A stretch of DNA of 64,000 nt. It comes from Streptomyces sp. ISL-100. Its GTDB lineage: Bacteria > Actinomycetota > Actinomycetes > Streptomycetales > Streptomycetaceae. The position numbers and the translations under genes are program-made. This document shows, one piece after another, positions 35,527 through 42,307 of the stretch (its first letter is position 1; every line of letters starts with the position of its first letter). Where the stretch lies: assembly GCF_018614615.1 (NCBI RefSeq), contig NZ_JAGGOK010000041.1, forward strand, positions 62,001 to 126,000, in the 5' to 3' direction. Below the pieces are notes generated by a model. The model did no database searches. It worked only from the letters and a program-made list of their open reading frames with translations, and was not told the origin of the DNA.

Positions 35527-35813
35527 GCCAGGCCCCGGCGTTGCTGCCGGTGGAGTCGGCCGATGGCCAGGAGCTGGCGGTGCTCCCGTTCGGTGGCCGG
35601 GCGGATACGGGACCACCTCGTCCGCCAGTTCAGGCCCGTGGGGCGGAAGAGTTCGACCCATTGCCCGTCCACCTCTTGGACGGTGGCCACCATTTCCGAG
35701 TCCTTGTCCACGACGACCCGGCCCACGGTCACGTCCGAGGGGTGCCGGAAGTCGAGAACGGGGCGGACGACGCGAGGTCTGGCCGGTACGGGAGTGCGGG
35801 TGACGGTTCTCAC
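35523..35813 (-). CDS. Hypothetical protein, 96 aa, SH3-like
   Basis: GTG 35813 overlaps the preceding stop by 4 nt. Basic Pro-rich start (TPVPARPRVVRPVLDF), then DVTVGRVVVDKDSEMVATVQ and VELFRPTGLNWRTRWSRIRP, a pattern like small SH3-barrel proteins common in Streptomyces mobile elements, and a basic helix at the end. Overlaps on both sides show tight co-translation in this operon. No function is known. Confidence 0.62.
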   Translation of the reverse strand: MRTVTRTPVPARPRVVRPVLDFRHPSDVTVGRVVVDKDSEMVATVQEVDGQWVELFRPTGLNWRTRWSRIRPATEREHRQLLAIGRLHRQQRRGLA

Positions 35814-36004
35814 TGGGGCCTCCGGTGGGGGTGTTGCCGGATCGTGGCGTTGGCGGACCGGACGCTGACCGGGCTCCCGATCTGACGAGCCCGCTCCCGG
35901 TTCGTGTCCGCCGCGCCACAGATGGCGCACCCCGGGAGCGCGACCGGCTCCAGGTCCGGGAGCACCAGTTCCGGGAGTGCCGCCGTGGTCTCACTGGAGG
36001 TCAT
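35810..36004 (-). CDS. Hypothetical protein, 64 aa, CxxC motif
   Basis: ATG 36004, overlapping the upstream gene by 14 nt. Acidic hydrophobic start (ALPELVLPDLEPVALPG), then CAICGAADTNRERAR and a basic C-terminus (ATIRQHPHRRPQ). The single CxxC plus His residues may bind zinc. No family recognised; similar small ORFs recur in actinobacterial integrative elements as far as can be recalled. Confidence 0.6.
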   Translation of the reverse strand: MTSSETTAALPELVLPDLEPVALPGCAICGAADTNRERARQIGSPVSVRSANATIRQHPHRRPQ

Positions 36005-36218
36005 CGAGCACCCGCCTTAGTCCGGCCTCAACGTCCGTCAGCATTGCGCGCGTCGGTTTGGTGTACGGACCGCGTGGGACGCTCGGCGGTAGCGGCACCT
36101 TGTTGGAGAAGCCCACCGTGTCTCCCGGCGTGAGCCGGTGGAACTCCCGCCGGTCCACCGCTGCCTCCAGCTCCGCCAGTGCTTCGCCGGGCGTGCGTTT
36201 GGGAAGGGGTTTCGCCAT
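35991..36218 (-). CDS. Hypothetical protein, 75 aa
   Basis: ATG 36218. First gene of the minus-strand operon. Contains a charged helix (GEALAELEAAVDRREFHRL), a PxxPRGPYTKPT turn and a C-terminal amphipathic helix (LTDVEAGLRRVLDDLQ). No family recognised. It is divergent from the XRE gene; the 125-bp spacer should hold both promoters. Confidence 0.55.
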   Translation of the reverse strand: MAKPLPKRTPGEALAELEAAVDRREFHRLTPGDTVGFSNKVPLPPSVPRGPYTKPTRAMLTDVEAGLRRVLDDLQ

Positions 36219-36307
36219 GGCCGCCGCGCCTTTCTCCGTCGCTGCAATTGCCTGACTGTCTACTCCCACCATGGCCGGATCGGCGTACGCTCAACACCCG
36301 TGGAGGG

Positions 36308-36326
36308 TTTCCAAACCGCTTGGAAA
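36308..36326. promoter_or_regulatory. Inverted repeat, candidate operator of the element's XRE gene
   Basis: TTTCCAA (36308-36314) and TTGGAAA (36320-36326) are perfect inverted 7-mers separated by 5 bp, ending 17 bp before the XRE start. The placement suits autorepression and could also control the divergent small-ORF/radical SAM operon. Confidence 0.6.
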
Positions 36327-36343
36327 GACCGGGAGTTGAACGC

Positions 36344-37156
36344 ATGAACGAACAACCACCCGAGCCAGCCAACGGCCTGGAATGGTTCGGCCGTGAGGTG
36401 GAGGCGGCGTTAGCGCACAAGGGAGCTAGCCAGCGGGAGCTAGCAGACGCGACCGGTTACAAGGAGCCGTACGTCTCGAAGGTCAAGAACGGTAAGGCCC
36501 TCCCGTCCCCTCAGTTCGCGGAGGGGTGTGACCGCTTCTTCAACACGTCGGGGTACTTCGCGCGGCTGCTAGCCAAGGTGTCCCAGAACGGGCACCCGGA
36601 GTGGTTCATCCCGTACCTGCGCCTGGAGGAGAAGGCGGCCCAGGTTCTGGACTTCAGCTCGTTTCTCATCATGGGCATACTCCAGACCCCGGAGTACGCC
36701 GAAGCATTGTTCCGGGCCGCGCACCCCCTGGACGCTCCCGAGGTCATCAAGGAGAAGGTGGCGTTGCGTCTCCAGCGCCGGAGCGTGCTGGAGCGGCCAG
36801 CCCCGCCCCTCCTCTGGGTGATCTTGGATGAGTCCTGCCTCCGCCGTGAGGTGGGCGGGCGTGAGGTCATGCGGAAGCAAATGGAACACCTGCTGGCGGA
36901 AGCGGAGTTGTCCAATGTCACCTTGCAGGTGCTGCCGTTCGACTCGGGTGCGCCCCCGGCCGCCGAAGCCTTTACGCTGCTGACGTTCGATGACGACGGC
37001 ATGGCTCCAGTCCTCTACTCGGAGGCCCAGGGCTTGGGTCACGTGATCGACTCAGCGTCCGTCGTAAGTACCGGCACGGCCCGTTACGAGCGTCTGCGCG
37101 CTGACGCAAGGTCCCCGGAGAAGTCTCTCCAGGCAATCAAGGAGTACGCACGATGA
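36344..37156 (+). CDS. XRE-family regulator with DUF5753 domain (element-borne)
   Basis: 270 aa from ATG 36344 (GGGAG upstream). HTH_XRE at about residues 14-68 (LAHKGASQRELADATGYKEPYVSKVKNG), followed by the DUF5753 domain (YLRLEEKAAQVLDFSS, GILQTPEYAEALFRAA, LLWVILDESCLRREVGG, VTLQVLPFDSGA). Overlaps the DUF397 gene by 4 nt. As the only regulator on the element it probably controls the cargo operon. Confidence 0.9.
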   Translation: MNEQPPEPANGLEWFGREVEAALAHKGASQRELADATGYKEPYVSKVKNGKALPSPQFAEGCDRFFNTSGYFARLLAKVSQNGHPEWFIPYLRLEEKAAQVLDFSSFLIMGILQTPEYAEALFRAAHPLDAPEVIKEKVALRLQRRSVLERPAPPLLWVILDESCLRREVGGREVMRKQMEHLLAEAELSNVTLQVLPFDSGAPPAAEAFTLLTFDDDGMAPVLYSEAQGLGHVIDSASVVSTGTARYERLRADARSPEKSLQAIKEYAR

Positions 37157-37374
37157 GCAAGGCAGAGGACACGCCCATGACCTGGGTGAAGTCGAGTTAC
37201 AGCAGTGGTGACGGTGGACAGTGCATCGAATGGGCACCCTCGTACGCCAGGGCTCACGGCGTCGTCCCCGTGCGCGACAGCAAAGACCCGGAGGGCCCGG
37301 CCCTCATGGTCCCCGCCGAGTCGTTCGCCGCGTTCGTCGTCGGGGTCAAGGATGGGGAGTTCCCCGCCGTCTGA
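37153..37374 (+). CDS. DUF397 protein (element-borne)
   Basis: 73 aa, ATG 37153 overlapping the XRE stop (ATGA). Family pattern present: WVKSSYSSGDGGQCIEWAP, VPVRDSKDPEGPAL, and FAAFVVGVKDGEFP at the end. Second XRE/DUF397 pair in the window, in the more common XRE-first order with the two genes overlapping. Confidence 0.9.
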   Translation: MSKAEDTPMTWVKSSYSSGDGGQCIEWAPSYARAHGVVPVRDSKDPEGPALMVPAESFAAFVVGVKDGEFPAV

Positions 37375-37439
37375 CCCGCGCGTGATCACTCTGTGCTCAT
37401 CGCCGGCTCAGCCAAGAGTGATCGCCGTAGGAACGCGAA

Positions 37440-37484
37440 AAGGCCCCGGTCCCCCTCCCGCATGGGAAGAGGACCGGGGCCCTT
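37440..37484 (+). terminator. Terminator after the XRE/DUF397 pair
   Basis: GGCCCCGGTCC (37442-37452) and GGACCGGGGCC (37471-37481) form an 11-bp perfect stem, with AA before and TT after it, so it can work in both directions. It separates the plus-strand regulators from the minus-strand capsid remnant. Confidence 0.8.
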
Positions 37485-37900
37485 GTCATTCAGGAGGAGC
37501 CTGTGGGCGCGACGTCGCGACTGGGCCACGCCGCACTCCAGCCCCACCCAGCGGGCCCATGGAGGGCTCCTGCGGCCCGTGTCGTCCGCGTAGGTAGAGC
37601 CCGAAAGCGGCGTACCTGGAGGTAGCCCCGGAGTTTGGTGGTCCGGCATGCCCACCACGGCGGCGTGTTCGGCGGACGCGGTTTCAGGGCCCGAACGGGC
37701 CGTTAGGGGTCGTTGCGGCCGGTCACTCTCCGGGGGCTCCGGGGGGCGTTTCGCCAGGTCACAGGGCACGCGGCGTAATCACGCGTGGGGCCTGACGGAC
37801 CCTGGAACCCGTACAGAGACAGAGCCGGTATCACGTTTCGATGTCCCGGCCGCTCCAAAGGGGGTCATAGCCACCCCCTGACTCCTCAGTGAGCGGACTC
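37485..37900. other. Gene-free stretch behind the truncated capsid gene
   Basis: No frame with coding character is seen on either strand. This is where the missing second half of the capsid gene would lie on the minus strand, so it probably marks a deletion that removed the rest of the phage structural genes. Confidence 0.5.
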
Positions 37901-38329
37901 TCAGCCGTTCCTGGTCACGCCGTGAGCTTCACCTGACAGGCCCTTGGGTGCCGGGCTGGCGAGATTTCCAAAGAACGCGGAATCGAGCTGGAGGGATATG
38001 GCCCGCGCCAGGGCATCGCCCACCACCTTCTGAGCGGCAGGGCTGGAGTCCTCGGCCATTTCGGAAGAGATAACCCGGAGGCCCGCCACCTTCGCCGGGG
38101 TGACAATCTCCTCACCCAGCTCCGCATCCTCAATCGGGATCTCTGCGCCTTCACTCAGCCATGCCGCACCGCCGTCGTCAACGATGACGGGAATGTGCAT
38201 TCGAGTGGAGTCGGTCGTCAGGGTAGTGGCCACCTGGAGAGCCACGGATTGACCCTGTACAGGCTGGACAATGAGGGCTGCATAGTCATCCGGGGTGAAG
38301 GCTGCCGCACCTGTGGCGGTCGTGAACAT
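37901..38329 (-). pseudogene. Phage major capsid protein (HK97 type), truncated
   Basis: 142 aa from ATG 38329 (TTG 38335 possible), matching only the first half of HK97-type capsid proteins of about 290-300 aa that lack a delta domain. Typical blocks: FTPDDYAALIVQPVQGQSVALQV, AAWLSEGAEIP, TPAKVAGLRVISSEMAEDSS, and the spine helix LARAISLQLDSAFFGN. It ends soon after PAPKGL; the rest of the A- and P-domains is gone, so it cannot build a capsid. Confidence 0.82.
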
Positions 38330-38370
38330 AGACAAGCTGTTGCCCTATCTAAGAGTGGAAAGAGTGCCGC

Positions 38371-38619
38371 TCAGCGGTCGCCAGTGCGGAATGTGGTCTG
38401 CATGCGTCCCTGGGCCCGCTCCTCGCGGTGGCGACGGAACACGGAATCCCAAGAGACCTGCTTTGTCTCGCTGTTTGGGGTGAGCCCTCCGCGCCCCATG
38501 CCGGGCGGATTTCTCGCCTCATGTACTGCTTTGTGAATTGCTGCCGCCAGAGACTCCAGACGCTCCATAGACAGCTCGCCGGCCAGGGGCTGGAGGATTT
38601 TCCTTCGACGCTCGGTCAT
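38371..38619 (-). CDS. Hypothetical protein, 82 aa
   Basis: ATG 38619 lies inside the scaffold-like gene and overlaps it by 101 nt. Residues are helix-prone (SMERLESLAAAIHKAVHEARN) and end in a charged tail. The long overlap makes it doubtful; it may be real, or the overlapping gene's C-terminus may be frame-shifted relative to an original longer protein. Confidence 0.35.
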   Translation of the reverse strand: MTERRRKILQPLAGELSMERLESLAAAIHKAVHEARNPPGMGRGGLTPNSETKQVSWDSVFRRHREERAQGRMQTTFRTGDR

Positions 38620-38809
38620 AGCGGCGCAGAAGGGCGTCCAGGGCCTCTTGGTGCTTCCGCTCCGCGTGCTCCGCGTCTAGCCTTTCTCGGGCCTCTTTCA
38701 TCTCCGCCAGCTCGGCCCGGAGGCGATCCACTTCCGATGGCTCGTCAGTCTCGGAATTTGCGGAAGTTTCAGGGGGCGTGCTGCTCGGCTCGGTCTCAGG
38801 CACCGGCAC
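38519..38809 (-). CDS. Scaffold-like coiled-coil protein
   Basis: 96 aa. Acidic Pro/Ser/Thr-rich start (PETEPSSTPPETSANSETDE) followed by a heptad-type helix with DRLRAELAEMKEARERLDAE. An acidic tail plus coiled coil placed just before a capsid gene is the usual look and location of phage scaffold proteins. Assignment rests on this context and not on a family match. Overlaps the preceding small gene by 14 nt. Confidence 0.5.
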   Translation of the reverse strand: MPVPETEPSSTPPETSANSETDEPSEVDRLRAELAEMKEARERLDAEHAERKHQEALDALLRRYDRASKENPPAPGRRAVYGASGVSGGSNSQSST

Positions 38810-39047
38810 CGTCCGTCTCGTTCTTTGCCGAGTAGATCGGCCGCATAGCGGAACGGGCCTCTACCTCGGAAATCCCACCGTTGTTGAAGGCGTTGCGCAC
38901 CATCTCACCAAGGTCCCGGGCCGCCTTGTCGCGGAGGGCGTAGAAGTCGGACGCCAGGTCATGCGCTCCGTTCTCGTGCGCCAGATGGAGGGCGTCACCG
39001 AGGGCGGCGATAAGACGGCGGGTCAGGTTAATGCGGTCGAGGATCAA
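38796..39047 (-). CDS. Hypothetical phage-type protein, 83 aa
   Basis: TTG 39047 is chosen because GGAGGG lies 5 nt upstream and the helical protein begins there (ILDRINLTRRLIAALGDAL); a longer upstream frame crosses a terminator hairpin. Mostly helical and charged (FYALRDKAARDLGEMVRNAFN). First gene of the capsid-type operon. Function unknown. Confidence 0.6.
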   Translation of the reverse strand: MILDRINLTRRLIAALGDALHLAHENGAHDLASDFYALRDKAARDLGEMVRNAFNNGGISEVEARSAMRPIYSAKNETDGAGA

Positions 39048-39085
39048 AGGGCCCTCCGGGGGCGTGTTGTTTTTGGGCACAGAAA

Positions 39086-39120
39086 AACCCCGCGATCCGA
39101 TGGGAAATCGGAACGCGAGG
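39086..39120 (-). terminator. Minus-strand terminator
   Basis: On the minus strand CCTCGCG-TCCGAT pairs with ATCGGA-CGCGGGG around TTCCC, followed by TTTTT. It ends 39 bp before the 83-aa ORF, so that operon must have its start in the short remaining gap or depend on read-through. Confidence 0.7.
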
Positions 39121-39291
39121 TTGTGTGGCCATTTATTGCGCGGGATACGCACCCGGTGCCGCCGGGGTAGGTGTGCGCTCCACTCGTAAGTGCAGGCGCC
39201 TACTGGTGTTATTAACTGGGGGCCGTGACACCCCGCCGGGGGAGCCCTCCGCCAGGAGCTGGTCCCGCCCAAGGTCAGGGGGCACAAAAAG

Positions 39292-39346
39292 TGCCCGGGG
39301 ACCCTTCTTTCTACATACGCGTATAGAGAAGAAGGGTCCCCGGGCA
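39292..39346. terminator. 18-bp perfect bidirectional terminator
   Basis: Arms 39292-39309 and 39329-39346 (TGCCCGGGGACCCTTCTT and complement) pair perfectly; AAAA precedes and TTTT follows, so it can stop transcription from both sides. It is the strongest of three terminators between the integrase remnant and the capsid-type operon. The interval 39121-39543 holds no supportable gene. Confidence 0.85.
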
Positions 39347-39479
39347 GTTTTCCTGCCCTGGGACCCTCTCCGGTGTGGTGTGTGTCTCAGAGCAGCCGGG
39401 CAGCCATCGAAGAGGTATCCGGCTGGGGCCCCTGGCCGCCACGCTCCATTGCCTTGCGCAGGGCCCACCCGGCACGCGA

Positions 39480-39512
39480 AGGCCCCGGCGGGCCGGAGCC
39501 TCACCGGGGCCT
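39480..39512 (-). terminator. Terminator of the integrase gene
   Basis: AGGCCCCGG (39480-39488) and CCGGGGCCT (39504-39512) form a 9-bp perfect stem 32 bp past the integrase stop (39544). Confidence 0.7.
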
Positions 39513-39543
39513 GAGAGGGCGCACGGGACCGCTTACGCGGCGG

Positions 39544-40088
39544 CTAGCGCGTCAACTCGGGCTCGGCCCAAGCGATTGCACAGCGCGCGTCACCGTTGAA
39601 CTTCGCACCCCGGTACGGAGCACGCGTTACCGTCACGCGGTCGATGGCGAGCCGGATAAGGTCGCGCTTCATCTCCGTCTCCGCCGCTCCGTGATGATCC
39701 GCTCACGGTCGAACGGGTTCATAGAGTCCAGGTGCTCCAGCTCGAACCACACGCGGGTTTTACCGATGACCTTCAACAGGTCCTCTGCGCCCTTGCGGCT
39801 GAAGCGGTCCAGGGTGAAACACCACAACGTGCCCGTTTCACCTGCCGCCAGCGCAGACAGGGCGTTGTCGAAATCGTTCCGGATCACGTTCTCTTTGAAG
39901 CCGGACGCGATGTCTGTCCACACCTTGCGGACGGTCAGTCCCTCGCGGGCCGCCCAGCGCCGTCCCTGCATCTCCTGGGAGTCAGTGGACAGCTCCTGGC
40001 GGGGGTCGTCCTCGCCCAGTTCCTTGGACTTGCGGCAGTACAGGTCAACCAGCTTGGCGGGGTCGGTCATGGTCGTGGCCGTGCTCAT
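39544..40088 (-). pseudogene. int: Large serine integrase, internal deletion
   Basis: N-terminal part from ATG 40088 is the serine recombinase catalytic domain: nucleophile Ser in VDLYCRKSKE, conserved STDSQEMQGRRWA and the LDRFSRKG block, about 125 residues. It then runs into ERRRRR and a stop. In another frame, about 39690 down to the stop at 39544, the sequence MKRDLIRLAIDRVTVTRAPY and RCAIAWAEPEL matches the extreme C-terminus of large serine integrases. The recombinase and zinc-ribbon domains (several hundred residues) are missing. Thus the element cannot excise by its own integrase. Confidence 0.88.
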
Positions 40089-40164
40089 GTCGGGCGCGCT
40101 CCTACAGACGGTGTCGTGTCCCGCCTGTTCACTGGGGGGCGTGACAGCCGTTTTCCCAGGTCAG

Positions 40165-40215
40165 GAGGGACCTGCAGGAGGCTTCGCCCATCCTTCGACC
40201 ACTACTTCGGGACCC
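40165..40215. other. attR of the integrated element
   Basis: Right junction. Element side has the attP arm CAGGAGGCTT (40175-40184); chromosome side has the attB arm GACC (40197-40200). Crossover TT at 40194-40195. The arm here and the one in attL are exact inverse complements, and both lie symmetrically around the TT when joined. Confidence 0.88.
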
Positions 40216-42125
40216 TGCGCGGAGTACGCGGATTCGGTGACCGCAATGCGGTGGAGTTGCCGTCGGGGAAGCCGGTCTTCGAACAGCCCGGGCCCGCGCG
40301 CACCGTGCTGCCCTTCCCCGTCCGGGACGCGGCCGAGGCCCAGAAGAAGGACCTCCAGTACATCGGCGACCTCGACCACTCGTGGGGCGGCGGCGCCAAG
40401 GCCTGGAACCAGGGGTGGATGGACGGGTGGGTGTCGGCCAAGACCGCCGCCACCATGGCGTACTACGACCGCCGCGACCTGCCGCTGCACTACGAGCTCG
40501 CGGACACCTTCACCATCTGCGACGCCTACCACTCCTCCATCCATACGTCGACGAGCCCCAACCGGAACCATCTGTGGAGCGGGTGGACCGGTAACGAGGC
40601 CGACGGCAGCCGCGCCGTCACCAATGCGGCGTACGCCGAGGGCACCCACCCGGGCTACCCGTGGCCGACGTACGCCGAACGGCTGGAGAACGCGGGGCGC
40701 AGCTGGAAGACGTACCAGGAGTGGGAGAACTTCACCGACAACAACATCGAGTTCTTCACGGTCTTCAAGAAGATCGCCCGCAAGGCCCTCGCGAAGGTCC
40801 CCGGCGGCTTCACGTACATGGAGGCGTTCTACGCCGAGGTGCGCGCCGCCGACGAAAACGCAGACGCCGCCGAACGAGAGAAGCTGCTCGCCGCGCTGGA
40901 GGAGGGCGTGGCCACGCTGACAAAGGCTGAGCGCTCTCTCTTCGAGCGCGGCCTGCGGCGAGGAGAGACCGGCAGCCTCGCCGAGCAGTTCCGGGCCGAC
41001 GTGGCGGCGGGCACGCTGCCCGAGGTGTCGTACCTGGTGCCTTCGGCGCTCGACTCGGAGCACCCCGGCTCGTCCTCGCCGATCGCCAGCGCCTCGCTCG
41101 TCTACAAGGTGCTGGACGCGCTCGGCTCGCATCCGGATGTGTGGCGGCACACCGTCGTGCTGATCAATTACGACGAGAACGACGGTTTCTTCGACCACGT
41201 GCCGCCGCCCGTGCCGCCCGCCGACAACACCGACGAGCGGTGGCAGGGGCGTCCCACCGGGCTCGGGATCAGGGTTCCGATGCTGGTGGTCTCGCCGTGG
41301 ACCGTCGGCGGGTACGTCTGCTCCGAGGTCTTCGACCACACCTCCGTGATCCGCTTCCTGGAGCAGTGGACGGGCATAGAGGAGCCCAACATCACGCCCT
41401 GGCGGCGCACGGTCACGGGCGATCTGACCTCGGCGTTCGACTTCAAGCGCGGGCGCCGGCAGCCTTCGGTGGAGCAGCCCGGAGCGATACCGCCGTTCAC
41501 CGGCCGCTGGCGGCCCGTTCCGCCGCTGGTGCAGAACATGCCCGTACAGGAGGAGGGGAGGCGGCCCGCGCGCCCGCTGCCGTACCAGCCGGACGCGCAC
41601 GGCAAGGTTGACGACACCGCCTTCAAGGTCGCGCTCAGCAATACGGGGCGCGCGAGCGCGCACTTCGCCCTCTACCCGTACGCCGGTGAGTTCGCCATTC
41701 CGCAGCACCGGGATGTAAGAGGCACGGCGCAGTGGGCGGTACCCCTTACGCGTGACGCCTACCGCTTCACGATCACGGGGCCGAACGGCTTCCGCCGCGA
41801 GTTCGCCGGTACGAAGACGGGCGTCGCCGAGGTCTCCTCGTACCTCGACGCACGCGACCGTGACCTGCACCTCACCCTGGTCAACAGGGGTAGGACGCCG
41901 CTGACCTTCACGGTGCGGACACTCGCGTACGCCGACGGCGCCGGCCTCGACGAGGGCCGGCCCCGCCAGGTCACCGTGAAGCCGGGCCGCAGCCGCACCG
42001 TGGTGCACTCCGCAGCCGACGCGCACGGGTGGTACGACTTGGCGATCACCGTTACGGGTGATGACGCTTTCCGCAGGCGCCTCATGGGGCACATAGAGAA
42101 CGGGCGCGCGAGCGTCTCAGGCTGA
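40196..42125 (+). pseudogene. Phospholipase C gene, 3' fragment (split by element)
   Basis: Remaining 643 codons of the phosphocholine-type phospholipase C. It resumes at FDHYFGTLRGVRGFGD and includes substrate-site blocks YHSSIHTSTSPNRNHLWSG, WPTYAERL, VLINYDENDGFFDHVPPP and VSPWTVGGYV; two C-terminal beta-domains (DUF756 type) follow. The signal peptide and first metal-binding block are cut off. A long frame continues in from the element (from 39732), but it has no signal peptide, so export of an active enzyme is unlikely. Confidence 0.92.
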
Positions 42126-42307
42126 TTACGCCGGGTGGTACGCGGGAGCCCGGGAGCTGTGCCCCTGGCTCCCGCGGTTCCTGTGACTATGCACACGAAT
42201 GGGACAAAGGATCACGTTTGGCTGTCAAAGTTGCTGATCGTAGGTCTTGAGTTCTTTGCGGGTTTGTTCCCGGTAAAGATCCACGAACCACCCAGGGAGC
42301 AAGTCCG

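Larger units (their letters stand above)
33050..40194. mobile_element. Integrated phage-like element in the phospholipase C gene
   Basis: 7,145 bp between the two TT crossover points. Contents from the left: PCMT-like methyltransferase, radical SAM protein and four small ORFs (minus strand); XRE and DUF397 (plus); truncated capsid, scaffold-like and small ORFs (minus); three terminators; serine integrase remnant (minus). Integrase next to the attachment site and capsid genes point to a phage origin. Lysis, tail, terminase and replication genes are absent, so it is a remnant or a small satellite that lost genes. Confidence 0.9.

Noticed and set aside
35104..35885. Plus-strand open frames opposite the small ORFs of the radical SAM operon
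   Set aside because: They lack starts with ribosome-binding sites; the minus-strand ORFs show chained start/stop overlaps typical of a real operon.
39133..39504. A 123-codon minus-strand frame between integrase and capsid-type operon
   Set aside because: It is crossed by an 18-bp two-sided terminator and shows no coding character.
33050..40194. Integration into a tRNA gene by a tyrosine integrase
   Set aside because: No tRNA gene or long direct repeat is found at the ends; the shared core is only 5 bp and the recombinase remnant is of the serine type.
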